64,000 nt of DNA from Planotetraspora thailandica (GCF_016863335.1 NZ_BOOR01000023.1:1-64000); one strand, 5' to 3'. Positions 9,011 to 19,248 are shown, numbered from the stretch's first letter. Notes: generated by a model from the letters alone, not told the origin. Numbers and translations are program-made.

Positions 9011-9907
9011 TCAGGATTCGGCCGCCTGAGCCACGATCTCCTCGCACAGGACGTGGGTGTCCAGGGCATCGTGCGCGCTGATCAGGCGGCCGTCTCCCAG
9101 GGCGGTGAGGAACTCCCGGCAGGCCTGCTCGATGCCGCGCTGACGGGCCACCGGCACCCAGTCGCCTCTGCGGACGAACGTCTCCGCGCTTGAGTAGTCG
9201 ACCACGTCGGCCAGATTGACGACGCGGCGTTTGCCGCCGCCGCCGATGACCTCGCAGGTCTCCTCGGCGGCGCCGGCGACCCTGCTCATGATTCCGATCG
9301 CCGTGTGGCCGGGACCGCTGAGACGAAGGACGACGTGTTCCAGGAGGCCGTCGCGCACACGCACGTCGATCGAGACGTCTGGCGCGTCGCCCGGGGCCAG
9401 GAACCGCAGCGTGTCCACGACATGGATGAAGTCGTCGAAGACGACCCTGCGCGGGTCGTACGGCAGCCCGGCGCGGTTCTTCTGCATGACCACGAGGTCA
9501 CGCGGCAGGTCGCGCAGGGCCGCGTACGCGGGCGCGTACCTCCGGTTGAACCCGACCATGAGCGACAGGCCACGCTCGTCGGCCAGCCGTACCAGCGTCT
9601 CGGCGTCGCCCAGGTTGTCGGCGAGCGGCTTGTCCACATAGACGTGCACGCCGGCCCGAAGCAGCGCGGTCACGATGTCCACGTGCGCGACCGTGGCAGC
9701 GTGGACGAAGGCTGCCTCGGCGCCGGCCTCGATCACCTGGTCGACCGAGGTGAAACGCGCGGGCACGCGGTAGGTCTCCCCCACCCGCGCGAGCGTCTCC
9801 TCGTCCCGGGTGCACAGCAGGAGGTCGAGTCCAGGCGTCGCCGCGAGCACCGGCAGGTATGCCTTCTGGGCGATGTCGCCGAGCCCGATCATCGCCACCC
9901 GGGTCAC
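9011..9907 (-). CDS. Gfo/Idh/MocA family NAD(P)-dependent oxidoreductase
   Basis: 298 residues. The N-terminal Rossmann motif is MIGLGDIAQKAYLPVL. The family EKP motif appears as DKPLADN in VHVYVDKPLADN, with the Lys that usually contacts the nicotinamide ring; the C-terminal domain starts near VGFNRRYAPAY. These enzymes oxidise or reduce sugars, inositols or amino-sugar derivatives. The start codon GTG overlaps the stop of the upstream TPR-like gene by four bases, so both are in one operon, read leftwards towards the acetamidase gene end. No pathway assignment is possible from the neighbours. Confidence 0.85.
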   Translation of the reverse strand: MTRVAMIGLGDIAQKAYLPVLAATPGLDLLLCTRDEETLARVGETYRVPARFTSVDQVIEAGAEAAFVHAATVAHVDIVTALLRAGVHVYVDKPLADNLGDAETLVRLADERGLSLMVGFNRRYAPAYAALRDLPRDLVVMQKNRAGLPYDPRRVVFDDFIHVVDTLRFLAPGDAPDVSIDVRVRDGLLEHVVLRLSGPGHTAIGIMSRVAGAAEETCEVIGGGGKRRVVNLADVVDYSSAETFVRRGDWVPVARQRGIEQACREFLTALGDGRLISAHDALDTHVLCEEIVAQAAES

Positions 9908-10401
9908 GGGGCGGGCTCCACGAGCAGCCGGGCGTAGTTGGCCAGCGAACGCTGGTATCGGGGCAGGTGCGGGGCCAGCGCGCCGAGCGCGAGGGAGACC
10001 GCCTCCCGCTCGTGCCCGGTGTCCGCCAGAGCCAGCGCCAGGAAGGCGCGCACGGCGTCGTCGAGGTGATCTGAGCCGGCCTCCATCTCCGCCTTCAGCA
10101 GTGCGACGCTCTCGTGCACGCGGCCGAGGTTGCGCAGCGAGCTGGCCATCTGGATCACGGCGCGACGGCGGCGCTCGCCGGTGAGACCGAGGCCGAGAGC
10201 CTCCTCATACAGGGGCACCGCGAGGTCGGAGTGGCCGGTGGAGTCCAGGGCCGCCGCCCGTTCGAACACGGCCGCCGCGGACCCGGGCAGCTCGGCGGCC
10301 AGCTTCTCGACGAGTGCCAGGAATTCCTGCTCGGGCAGGCGGGCGATGGACGCCCACGCGTCGGCGACCCGGCGCTCCCAGTCCGCTTCACGTTCAGCCA
10401 T
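9904..10401 (-). CDS. Tetratricopeptide-repeat protein
   Basis: 165 residues. Helical and Ala/Leu-rich, with TPR-like pairs: AAVFERAAALDSTGHSDLAVPLYEEALGLGL, then RRAVIQMASSLRNLGRVHESVALLKAEME, then DAVRAFLALALADTGHEREAVSLALGAL. This arrangement matches the small TPR proteins common in actinobacteria (for example those of the TPR_5 type). Likely a cytoplasmic scaffold; partner unknown. It begins five bases past the epimerase gene end and overlaps the oxidoreductase start by four bases, so the three genes look like one leftward operon. Confidence 0.75.
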   Translation of the reverse strand: MAEREADWERRVADAWASIARLPEQEFLALVEKLAAELPGSAAAVFERAAALDSTGHSDLAVPLYEEALGLGLTGERRRRAVIQMASSLRNLGRVHESVALLKAEMEAGSDHLDDAVRAFLALALADTGHEREAVSLALGALAPHLPRYQRSLANYARLLVEPAP

Positions 10402-10406
10402 GTGGG

Positions 10407-11363
10407 CTAGCTTGGCATAGTTTCGACCTTGTCCTCGCTTTCCCGCCACCAGGCGATGGTGGCCTTCAACGCGGTGTCCAACGGCGTGGGACTCAGGCCG
10501 AGAACGGCCTGCGAGGCCGACGAGTCGAGGATGAACGGCCGGTCGAACTGATACCTCGTCTCCCGCATCTCCCGGATCACCGGGTCGACCACCCCCGCCG
10601 CCCACAGCGCCCACACGGGGATCCGCCGCAGGCGCGGCGCGGGCGCTCCGGCGAGTACGGCCAGGCGTTCGGCGACCTCCCGCACGGTGAAGGCCGGGTT
10701 CGTCGGCACATGCCAGGCACGGCCCCACGCCTCCTCCCGGGCGGCCGCGGCCACCAGCGCGCCGGCGACGTCCGGCAGATAGGTGTAGCTGTGCGGGATG
10801 TCCGCGTCGCTGATCACCATCGCCGTCTTCCCCCCGAGCACCGGCCCGAGGAAGCGCGGCCCCAGGAACGACTGGTCGGAGGAGCGCGGGCCGAAGTAGT
10901 CGGACCCCCGTACCTCGACGACCCGGGCCCGGCCCTCCTGGTGGGCGGCCAGCGCCTGCCGCCACATCGCGGCCCGGACGCGGCCCTTCGTGCCGTTGGA
11001 GGCCAGGGGCAGGTCCTCGGTCATGGGCCCGTCGACGGGGCCGTAGCCGTACAGGTTGCCGAGGGTGACGAGGACGGCGCCGGTGGCCTCGGCGGCCGCG
11101 AGCAGGGACGCGGCCGCCGGCGGCCAGTCGCGAACCCACTGGTGGTATTTCGGGTTCATGCAGTTGTAGAGCGCGTCGGCTCCCCCGGCGATCCGGCGCA
11201 TCTGCGCCGCGTCGGCGGCGTTCGCCGCCACGAGGCTGATGCCCGGCCGCCGGGGGCCGGAGCCCGAACGGGTGACGACGACCACCTCGTGGCCCCGCTC
11301 CGCCAGGAGCTCCGCGACCTGACCGCCGACCTGACCGGCCCCGACGATGACGTGCTTTCCCAT
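10407..11363 (-). CDS. NAD-dependent epimerase/dehydratase family protein
   Basis: 318 residues of the extended SDR class. The dinucleotide motif is GAGQVGGQVAELL near the N-terminus. The usual YxxxK is not obvious: the region around GNLYGYGPVDGPMTEDLP resembles the atypical SDRs with NmrA/YbjT-like sequences. PHSYTYLPDVAGALV is a typical late-fold motif. AAGG-type SD (AAGGAGAAGTC) precedes the ATG. Likely a cytoplasmic nucleotide-sugar or small-metabolite oxidoreductase; function not assignable. Upstream is the YrdB membrane gene with a 10-base gap, so the whole set from YrdB to the oxidoreductase may be controlled by the TetR operator region. Confidence 0.8.
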   Translation of the reverse strand: MGKHVIVGAGQVGGQVAELLAERGHEVVVVTRSGSGPRRPGISLVAANAADAAQMRRIAGGADALYNCMNPKYHQWVRDWPPAAASLLAAAEATGAVLVTLGNLYGYGPVDGPMTEDLPLASNGTKGRVRAAMWRQALAAHQEGRARVVEVRGSDYFGPRSSDQSFLGPRFLGPVLGGKTAMVISDADIPHSYTYLPDVAGALVAAAAREEAWGRAWHVPTNPAFTVREVAERLAVLAGAPAPRLRRIPVWALWAAGVVDPVIREMRETRYQFDRPFILDSSASQAVLGLSPTPLDTALKATIAWWRESEDKVETMPS

Positions 11364-11373
11364 GACTTCTCCT

Positions 11374-11721
11374 TCAGACCTGGTGCCAGACGAGCCGCAG
11401 AACGGCGTTGACGACGTAGAGGGCGGCGAAGACGGTCCCGGTGGTGACGAGGCCGGAGGCGACGAGTGCCGCGGCCCCTCCCCCGAACCAAAGGACCTCC
11501 AGCACGACGCGCGCGGCGCCCGTGAGCGGCACGGGCGGGTTGTTCGCGGCTCCGAAGACCGCCCACACCGCGATGAAGAGGGCAGGAGCTCCTAAGCCGG
11601 CCAGCAGCCGAAGGGCCACATGTTCGCTCACCGTGAAACCCCAGTAGCCGGCCGCGAACAGGACACCGAGTTCCAGAAAGAACATCAGCGCCGCATTCAC
11701 GCCCTTCGCCATGGTCAACAT
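11374..11721 (-). CDS. YrdB-like (DUF2568) membrane protein
   Basis: 115 residues from ATG 11721 (SD GGGAGA; ATG 11712 is an alternative). Four hydrophobic helices cover nearly the whole chain: NAALMFFLELGVLFAAGYWGF, LRLLAGLGAPALFIAVWAVF, RVVLEVLWFGGGAAALVASG and TVFAALYVVNAVLRLVW. FGAANNPPVPL between helices 2 and 3 is typical of DUF2568. The family has no established biochemical role. It is divergent from the tetR-type gene across an operator-rich spacer, so it is probably the first gene of the TetR-controlled operon. Confidence 0.75.
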   Translation of the reverse strand: MLTMAKGVNAALMFFLELGVLFAAGYWGFTVSEHVALRLLAGLGAPALFIAVWAVFGAANNPPVPLTGAARVVLEVLWFGGGAAALVASGLVTTGTVFAALYVVNAVLRLVWHQV

Positions 11722-11752
11722 CGCACTCTCCCTGTGTCCAGCGCTTCCTAGC

Positions 11753-11820
11753 GAGAGCAATGCTCTCTCTTTAGAGCAGTGAACGTCAAGAGCAGTGCTC
11801 TCGTTTTCTTCCACTGCTCT
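11753..11820. promoter_or_regulatory. TetR-type operator cluster, AGAGCA-N-TGCTCT
   Basis: Two odd-length palindromes lie in the divergent spacer: GAGAGCAATGCTCTC at 11753-11767 and AGAGCAGTGCTCT at 11789-11801. Two further half-sites flank the second (AGAGCAGTG at 11773-11781 and CACTGCTCT at 11812-11820), themselves inverted. The cluster sits over both divergent promoters and 15 bases before the TetR gene, so autoregulation and control of the YrdB-epimerase-TPR-oxidoreductase operon is a strong inference. Confidence 0.8.
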
Positions 11821-11834
11821 GATAGCCTGCGCAC

Positions 11835-12542
11835 ATGAACGCGAGCCGTACCGCACGGGAGCGAGTCAGGGCGGAGCTGATCCGGGAGATCACGGACATC
11901 GCACGGCGCCACCTGGCGACCGACGGAGCCGGCGGGCTGTCGCTTCGAGCGGTCGCGAGAGACATGGGGATGGTGTCGTCGGCGATCTACCGGTATTTCC
12001 CGAGCCGCGACGACCTGCTCACGGCATTGATCATCGATGGCTACAACGCGATCGGACAGGCCGTCGAAGACGCGGACGCGGCCTGGGCCGAGGACGACTT
12101 CACGGGACGATGGCTGGCCGTCTGCCATGCAGTACGGAACTGGGCCCTGGAGCATCCGCACGAATACGCCCTGCTGTACGGCTCGCCGGTACCGGGCTAC
12201 CAGGCTCCTGCGGACACCATCGAGCCGGCCACACGGGACACCGCGGTGTTCGGGCGGATCGTCTCACAGGCGCATCGCGCGGGGCGGCTGTCCCCGCCCG
12301 GGATCTTCCCCGACCCGCCCGGGGTGTTGTCGGCGGACGCCGAGATGGTGCGTCAGATCATGCCGGACGTCCCCGACGACGTGGTGGCACGCTCGGTGGC
12401 CGCGTGGACCGGCCTGTACGGAATGGTCAGCTTCGAACTGTTCGGCCAGTTCAACAACGTGATCACGCATCGGGCCGAGCTCTTCGAGCACAACATGATC
12501 TGCCTGGCCGTCCTGATAGGCCTCCCCTCCGCCCCCGCATGA
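11835..12542 (+). CDS. TetR-family transcriptional regulator
   Basis: 235 residues. N-terminal TetR helix-turn-helix: LIREITDIARRHLATDGAGGLSLRAVARDMGMVSSAIYRYFPSRDDLLTALI. The C-terminal ligand domain (AVCHAVRNWALEHPHEYALLYGSPVPGYQAP) matches the common WHG/TetR_C-type effector domain of actinobacteria. The ATG at 11835 lies six bases after a -10-like TAGCCT, so the mRNA is probably leaderless. The stop codon TGA is part of the first TGATCA of the repeat-rich region that follows. The ligand is unknown. Confidence 0.9.
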   Translation: MNASRTARERVRAELIREITDIARRHLATDGAGGLSLRAVARDMGMVSSAIYRYFPSRDDLLTALIIDGYNAIGQAVEDADAAWAEDDFTGRWLAVCHAVRNWALEHPHEYALLYGSPVPGYQAPADTIEPATRDTAVFGRIVSQAHRAGRLSPPGIFPDPPGVLSADAEMVRQIMPDVPDDVVARSVAAWTGLYGMVSFELFGQFNNVITHRAELFEHNMICLAVLIGLPSAPA

Positions 12543-12568
12543 TCACGCCCACCCCCTAGGCGTGATCA
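12540..12568 (+). terminator. Inverted repeat at the tetR stop codon
   Basis: TGATCACGCC at 12540-12549 and GGCGTGATCA at 12559-12568 form a perfect 10-bp stem with a 9-base loop. The left arm contains the TGA stop of the TetR gene. It could work as a terminator without a U tract, or belong to the repeat family that follows. Confidence 0.5.
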
Positions 12569-12606
12569 CACACCCCCCTCCCCGCGTGATTGCACGCCCC
12601 CTCCGC

Positions 12607-12776
12607 GTGATCATGCAGAAGTTCGGGATCATACGCGCCGACCAGCCATCACCCAGTTCGTGATCATGCAGAAGTTCGACAGAACGCCGCCCTGCCTGCG
12701 GCAATACCATTCGTGATCATGCAGATCTTCGAGGAAATGCCTCGCCACCTGCGGTAACGTCATTCGTGATCATGCA
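12607..12776 (+). repeat. 53-bp repeat array 1A (forward), three units plus terminal half-core
   Basis: Cores start at 12607, 12660 and 12713 (the third carries two mismatches, GCAGATCTTCG), and a truncated GTGATCATGCAC starts at 12766. All intervals are exactly 53 bases. The 34-base segments between cores differ but keep a central CCAGCC or CCTGCG and end in TTC. The array runs away from the end of the TetR gene. 53 is not a multiple of three, so it is not a peptide repeat. Confidence 0.9.
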
Positions 12777-12780
12777 CAAG

Positions 12781-12810
12781 AGGGTGGCGTCCTCGATGGA
12801 ACGCCACCCT
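12781..12810. terminator. Hairpin between the two opposed repeat arrays
   Basis: AGGGTGGCGT (12781-12790) and ACGCCACCCT (12801-12810) are perfectly complementary with a 10-base loop. It lies between the convergent TetR and leuA genes and could terminate transcription in both directions. No long T run follows on either side. Confidence 0.5.
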
Positions 12811-12847
12811 CTCCACTTCGGCTTCACATACACCCCGGCCACCCTCG

Positions 12848-12970
12848 CGAAACTGCATGATCACGAAAGGTGTTCGCGCAGGTCAGCGGACCTCCACCCG
12901 AACTTCTGCATGATCACGGGCAATGTTTGCGCCGGTCAGGCCACATGTCTCCGAACTTCTGCATGATCAC
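12848..12970 (-). repeat. 53-bp repeat array 1B (reverse), two units plus terminal partial core
   Basis: On the reverse strand, cores begin at 12970 and 12917 and a partial core (GTGATCATGCAGTTTCG) at 12864. Spacing is again exactly 53. The array runs away from the end of leuA and towards array 1A, so arrays 1A and 1B form a large imperfect inverted repeat. Extra GTGATCAC segments lie between the leuA stop and the first core. Confidence 0.9.
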
Positions 12971-13006
12971 GCCCAAGTGGGTGATCACGCCCAAGACGTG
13001 GGGTGA

Positions 13007-14902
<1,896 letters not shown>

Positions 14903-15035
14903 CTAGGAGGTTAGCAGACGGCCTCGATCCGGCGAGACACGGGCCCACATGCCGAGACGGCGCCCGCCCGGGCGGCCGGAACCACTCCCTGCCCTCGCAC
15001 GCTAGTGTGACTCAGGACAAAAAGGGGGTTGCGCC

Positions 15036-15281
15036 ATGAAGGACAACGAGATCCTCGATCAGATCGGCGAGCTCATCGACGAGGAGCACACCCTGCGCCG
15101 CCGTCTCACGGCCGGTGAGGTGAACACCGACGAGGAGCACGCGAGGATCCGCCATCTCGAGGAGTCGCTCGACCGCTGCTGGGACCTGCTGCGCCAGCGC
15201 CGGGCCCGTCGCGGCGCGGGCGAGGACCCGGACGACGCCGCCGCCCGCCCCGTCAGCGAAGTAGAGGGCTACCTCCAGTAG
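15036..15281 (+). CDS. DUF2630 family small protein
   Basis: 81 residues, highly charged and probably all helical: ILDQIGELIDEEHTLRRRL, then EEHARIRHLEESLDRCWDLLRQRRARR. This pattern (ELxxEEHxL ... LExxLDxCWDLLRQRRA) is the actinobacterial DUF2630 signature. Function unknown; a coiled-coil dimer is likely. SD AAGGGGG precedes the ATG by seven bases. It stands alone between the leuA leader and the GNAT gene, reading forward. Confidence 0.8.
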   Translation: MKDNEILDQIGELIDEEHTLRRRLTAGEVNTDEEHARIRHLEESLDRCWDLLRQRRARRGAGEDPDDAAARPVSEVEGYLQ

Positions 15282-15335
15282 CGGCGGCGGAAAACCGCTC
15301 GCGTCCCCGACCGGCGGTGCGGTTGTCTTGGCCGT

Positions 15336-16319
15336 ATGCGGATCGAGCGCCTCGACTTCTCGTCGTCAGGCGACGGGATGCCCGGCCTGTACGCGGCCCA
15401 TCGGGCCGGCCGGACGCAGGGTCCGGGCATTTCCCTACGCCATTTCCGGGTGTCGGTCGAGCGCGGCTGGTCTGCGGGGCGCTGCGAGGCCTGGGTCGCC
15501 CGTGACGCCGGGCAGGTCGCCGGCGGATACGCCCTCCACTGTCCGGACGCGGACAACACCCATGTGGCGTTGATCCGGACCTTGGCCGTCCTTCCCGGCC
15601 ATCGGCGCCGCGGGATCGGCAGCGCCCTGCTGGAGCACGCGGTCGGCAGGGCCCGATCCGAGGGGCGGCGGGTGATGATCGGCGAGGCGGTCACCGGCGG
15701 CCCCGGCGCGTCGTTCGCCGCGGCCCGCGGATTCTCCGGTGCCGCCGAGGAGGCCCGGAGGGTTCTCGACCTGCGTACGGCCGACTGGCCGGGCTTGGAA
15801 CTCATGCGCGACTCCGCCGCCCGCCACGGACGGGGCTATTCACTGGAACGCTGGGCCGGGCCGATCGCCGACCACCACCTGGACGACATGGCCGCCCTCC
15901 TGAACGGAATGAACGACGAGCCGCGGGGCGATCTCGACATCGAGGACCGGCGCTGGAACGCCGCCCAGGTCCGCACGGTCGACGAGACGACGAGCGAGGC
16001 GGGCCTGTTCGTCTACACCATGATCGCCCGGCACAATGCCACCGGCGACCCCGCAGGGTTCACCCGGATCGGCGTCGACGCCGGCGAGCGGGACGGCTGG
16101 GCCAGTCAGCTCGACACCTGCGTGCTGCGCCCTCACCGGGGTCGGCGGCTCGGCCTGACGCTCAAGCTCGCCAACCTCGCCTGGTTCCGCGCGTGTGAGC
16201 CGGACATCGTACGGCTGGCGACGTGGAACTCCACATCGAACCGGCACATGCTGGACATCAACGAGGCGATGGGCTTCACGGTGCTCGACATCTGGAACCG
16301 GTGGCAGCTGCACGTGTGA
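15336..16319 (+). CDS. GNAT-family acetyltransferase, two-domain
   Basis: 327 residues with two GNAT-like halves. The first carries the acetyl-CoA motif VLPGHRRRGIGSALLEHAVGRAR (Q/RxxGxG/A-type). The second has VLRPHRGRRLGLTLKLANLAWFR (GRRLGL in the same position) and ends with SNRHMLDINEAMGF, a common second-GNAT motif. Such tandem proteins (similar to mycothiol synthase in architecture) acetylate small molecules or antibiotics in the cytoplasm, but the substrate is not inferable. No obvious SD before ATG 15336. It is monocistronic; a hairpin follows about 240 bases downstream. Confidence 0.8.
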   Translation: MRIERLDFSSSGDGMPGLYAAHRAGRTQGPGISLRHFRVSVERGWSAGRCEAWVARDAGQVAGGYALHCPDADNTHVALIRTLAVLPGHRRRGIGSALLEHAVGRARSEGRRVMIGEAVTGGPGASFAAARGFSGAAEEARRVLDLRTADWPGLELMRDSAARHGRGYSLERWAGPIADHHLDDMAALLNGMNDEPRGDLDIEDRRWNAAQVRTVDETTSEAGLFVYTMIARHNATGDPAGFTRIGVDAGERDGWASQLDTCVLRPHRGRRLGLTLKLANLAWFRACEPDIVRLATWNSTSNRHMLDINEAMGFTVLDIWNRWQLHV

Positions 16320-16762
16320 CCGCAGGCAGGCCGCCCAGACGGTGAGGAAGCGAGCCGGCCATGCGCAGGGCCAGGTCCACAGGGCTCTTGTCGAGTGAGT
16401 CCCGGCGAGGCCAGAGGCGTTCAGGCGTTCGATCGCTTCCTCTCTTCGACGATAACTCCTGCGACGCCCTCTGCGACCCCGGGGGTCCCCCGCGAGCTCA
16501 CCGAAATCCGCGTCCAAGCGCCCCGACGATTTCGCCGGCCGTTCTGCGGAAACATAACGAGAACCGGCTCCCTTCGCCCGGTTCCATGAAGGCGGAATTA
16601 CGCATTTGCCCCGGCTGGCACGGCCGTCAGGGTGATAGCGTGTGATTTCGCGAAAACGTCTGAATGGTTAACAAACCATTAGCGCAGCCCGCCTCCGATC
16701 TCGATACACGCATGAAATGCGCGGGTAACGCGAGGGAAACCGCGATTACCTATCGTCCCGCC
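16320..16762 (+). promoter_or_regulatory. Intergenic region and promoter of the urease operon
   Basis: 443 bases without a convincing gene. It contains a hairpin (GAACCGG 16561-16567 with CCGGTTC 16578-16584), possibly the terminator of the GNAT gene; an inverted repeat AATGGTT-N4-AACCATT at 16663-16680; and a GlnR-box-like site just before ureA. The last 150 bases are richer in A/T than the surroundings, as expected for a promoter. Confidence 0.5.
16725..16740 (+). promoter_or_regulatory. GlnR box of the urease operon
   Basis: GTAAC-GCGAGG-GAAAC matches the actinobacterial GlnR consensus GTnAC-N6-GAAAC at all ten defined positions. It ends 22 bases before the ureA ATG. GlnR is the OmpR-type global nitrogen regulator of actinobacteria and urease genes are known targets. 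The position so close to the start suggests overlap with the core promoter or transcription start; the direction of control cannot be read from sequence. Confidence 0.65.
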
Positions 16763-17065
16763 ATGCGGCTCACTCCACATGAACAGGAACGCCTCCTCAT
16801 TCACGTCGCCGCGGGCGTGGCGCGCGACCGCAAGGACCGGGGTCTGCGGCTCAATCATCCCGAGGCGACCGCGATCATCGCATCGTTCCTCCTGGAGGGA
16901 GCACGCGACGGCAGGAGCGTGGCCGACCTCATGGACGCCGGCCGCAAGGTGCTCCGCCGCGAAGACGTCATGGAGGGCGTGCCCGAGATGCTCGACTCGG
17001 TGCAGATCGAGGCCACCTTCCCCGACGGGACCAAGCTCGTCACCGTCCACAACCCGATCACATGA
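16763..17065 (+). CDS. ureA: Urease gamma subunit
   Basis: 100 residues from ATG 16763. An upstream in-frame extension exists but would run through the GlnR box, and [23 protein letters not shown] is the canonical UreA N-terminus. Other conserved stretches: [43 protein letters not shown] and the C-terminal [15 protein letters not shown]. It forms part of the cytoplasmic (UreABC)3 enzyme that hydrolyses urea to ammonia and carbamate. First gene of ureABCFGD; ureB follows after 61 bases. Confidence 0.95.
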   Translation: MRLTPHEQERLLIHVAAGVARDRKDRGLRLNHPEATAIIASFLLEGARDGRSVADLMDAGRKVLRREDVMEGVPEMLDSVQIEATFPDGTKLVTVHNPIT

Positions 17066-17126
17066 GCGCCGTACGGAGTCGCATGCCGCGCAGCGACAGA
17101 ACGCACGAGACACGAGGGGCGGCCGG

Positions 17127-17468
17127 ATGAGCGACTTGAGCGAGATGGTGCCGGGCCAGATCGTGCCCGGGGGGACGCCCGTCCCGCTGAACCCCGGCAG
17201 GAAGAGGATCACGGTGCGCGTGGTCAACACGGCCGACCGCCCGATCCAGGTCGGCTCCCACTATCACTTCGCCGCCGCCAATCCGGGCCTGGAGTTCGAC
17301 CGGCGTGCGGCCTGGGGCACCCGGCTGGACGTGCCCGCCGGCACCGCGATCAGGTTCGAGCCCGGCGTCGAGCGCGACGTGACGCTCGTGCCCATCGCGG
17401 GCAACCGCATCGTGCCCGGCCTGCGCCCCGAGTGGGCGGGCCCGCTGGACGGCGGCGCCCGTGCCTAG
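17127..17468 (+). CDS. ureB: Urease beta subunit
   Basis: 113 residues from ATG 17127 (SD GGCCGG is weak). Conserved UreB features: MVPGQIVPG, the [27 protein letters not shown] core, [13 protein letters not shown], and the ending [10 protein letters not shown]. The C-terminus overlaps the ureC start by eight bases, so the two are translationally coupled. It is a structural subunit of the apoenzyme and does not carry nickel ligands. Confidence 0.95.
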   Translation: MSDLSEMVPGQIVPGGTPVPLNPGRKRITVRVVNTADRPIQVGSHYHFAAANPGLEFDRRAAWGTRLDVPAGTAIRFEPGVERDVTLVPIAGNRIVPGLRPEWAGPLDGGARA

Positions 17469-19185
17469 CATCGAACGCTCCCGCTACGCGGCCCTGTACG
17501 GCCCGACCACCGGCGACAGGGTGAGACTGGCCGACACCGACCTTTTCATCGAGGTCACCGAGGACCTGTCGATGGGCCCTTCGGGAGCGGGCGACGAGGC
17601 GGTGTTCGGTGGCGGCAAGGTCATCCGCGAGTCGATGGGCCAGGCGCGCACGACCCGCGCCGAGGGCTCCCCCGACCTCGTCATCACCGGCGCGGTGATC
17701 CTCGACCACTGGGGTGTCGTCAAGGCCGACATCGGCGTGCGCGACGGGCGCATCGTGGCCATCGGCAAGGCGGGCAACCCCGACACCATGGACGGCGTGC
17801 ACCCCGACCTGGTCATCGGCCCCTCCACCGAGATCCTGGCGGGCAACGGGAAGATCGTCACGGCGGGGGCCGTGGACTCCCACGTGCATCTCATCGCCCC
17901 GCAGATCCTCGACGAGGCGCTCGCCTCCGGCGTGACCACGATCATCGGCGGCGGCACAGGTCCCGCCGAGGGCACCAAGGCGACCACGGTCACGGGCACG
18001 TGGTACCTCGCCAGGATGCTGGAGTCGCTCGACTCCTACCCGGTCAACGTGGCGCTGCTCGGCAAGGGCAACACGGTCAGCACCGAGGGCCTGCTGGAGC
18101 AACTACGCGCGGGCGCGTCCGGCTTCAAGCTGCACGAGGACTGGGGCACCACCCCGGCGGCGATCGACGCCTGCCTGAGTGTGTGCGACGCCACCGGCGT
18201 GCAGGTGGCCGTCCACACCGACACCCTCAACGAGGCGGGTTTCGTCGAGTCGACGCTGAGCGCCGTCGCGGGCCGGGCCATCCACGCCTACCACACCGAA
18301 GGCGCCGGAGGAGGCCACGCGCCGGACATCATCAAGGTCGCCTCGCATGCCAACGTGCTGCCGTCGTCGACCAACCCGACCCGGCCGCACACGGTCAACA
18401 CCCACCACGAGCATCTCGACATGCTCATGGTCTGCCACCATCTCAACCCGGCGATCCCGGAGGACCTCGCGTTCGCCGAGTCGCGGATCAGGCCCACCAC
18501 GATGGCGGCCGAGGACGTGCTGCACGACATCGGCGCGATCTCGATGATCGGATCCGACTCGCAGGCCATGGGCCGCGTCGGCGAGACGATCATCCGCACC
18601 TGGCAGACCGCGCACGTCATGAAGGCCCGGAGGGGCGCTCTCGGCGGAGAGCCCGGCAACCCGGCCGACAACCTTCGCGCCCGCCGCTACATCGCGAAAT
18701 ATACGATCAATCCGGCCATCGCCCACGGGCTCGACGCCGAAATCGGCTCGGTGGAGGTCGGCAAGCTGGCCGACCTCGTGCTCTGGAGCCCCGCCTTCTT
18801 CGGCGTGAAGCCTGACCTGGTCGTCAAGGGCGGGGTGATCGCCTACGCCCAAATGGGCGACGCCAACGCGTCCATCCCGACCCCGCAGCCGGTGCTCCCC
18901 CGGCCGATGTTCGGCGCCGCGCCGGCCACGGCCGCCGCCACGTCGCTGCACTTCGTGGCCCCGCTCGCCATAGAGGACGGCCTGGCCGAGCGCCTCGCCG
19001 TACGGCGCCGCCTGGTGCCGGTGGCCGACGTGCGCAGCCGCAGGAAGGACGCGATGCCGCTCAACGACGCACTGCCGTCGATCGAGGTGGACCCCGACAC
19101 GTTCACCGTCCGCGTCGACGGCGAGCTGATCGAACCCGCACCGGCAGAACGGCTGCCGATGGCCCAGCGCTACTTCCTCTTCTGA
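17461..19185 (+). CDS. ureC: Urease alpha (catalytic) subunit
   Basis: 574 residues from GTG 17461. All active-site residues can be placed: His141 and His143 (DSHVHL), carbamylated Lys223 (GFKLHEDWG), His252 (VAVHTD), His278 (HAYHTEG), Asp366 (GSDSQAMG), plus flap residues Cys325 and His326 (MVCHHLNP). The offset from the Klebsiella numbering is a constant 6-7. Length is normal for a separate alpha chain. Nickel insertion would need the UreF, UreG and UreD products encoded downstream. The stop is 63 bases before ureF. Confidence 0.97.
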   Translation: MPSIERSRYAALYGPTTGDRVRLADTDLFIEVTEDLSMGPSGAGDEAVFGGGKVIRESMGQARTTRAEGSPDLVITGAVILDHWGVVKADIGVRDGRIVAIGKAGNPDTMDGVHPDLVIGPSTEILAGNGKIVTAGAVDSHVHLIAPQILDEALASGVTTIIGGGTGPAEGTKATTVTGTWYLARMLESLDSYPVNVALLGKGNTVSTEGLLEQLRAGASGFKLHEDWGTTPAAIDACLSVCDATGVQVAVHTDTLNEAGFVESTLSAVAGRAIHAYHTEGAGGGHAPDIIKVASHANVLPSSTNPTRPHTVNTHHEHLDMLMVCHHLNPAIPEDLAFAESRIRPTTMAAEDVLHDIGAISMIGSDSQAMGRVGETIIRTWQTAHVMKARRGALGGEPGNPADNLRARRYIAKYTINPAIAHGLDAEIGSVEVGKLADLVLWSPAFFGVKPDLVVKGGVIAYAQMGDANASIPTPQPVLPRPMFGAAPATAAATSLHFVAPLAIEDGLAERLAVRRRLVPVADVRSRRKDAMPLNDALPSIEVDPDTFTVRVDGELIEPAPAERLPMAQRYFLF

Positions 19186-19248
19186 GCCTTCTGGACCGCG
19201 AGCCGGAAAGGGAAATCGGGGATGCAGAACGATAGAAGAAAGGGCGGC

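Noticed and set aside
12766-12966. A 66-codon frame running across array 1 and similar frames reading VIMQKFG through the cores.
   Set aside because: The 53-base period breaks the frame in every unit and the frames lack coding character; they are by-products of the repeat.
12607-12970. The 53-bp arrays as CRISPR loci (19-base repeat, 34-base spacers, degenerate last repeat).
   Set aside because: The inter-core segments are related to each other and share RCCWGCS, arrays are very short, they sit at gene ends in two orientations, and no cas gene is in the window.
16361-16645. A 94-codon forward frame between the GNAT gene and ureA.
   Set aside because: Poor codon character, no recognisable protein pattern, and it crosses the hairpin that probably ends the GNAT transcript.
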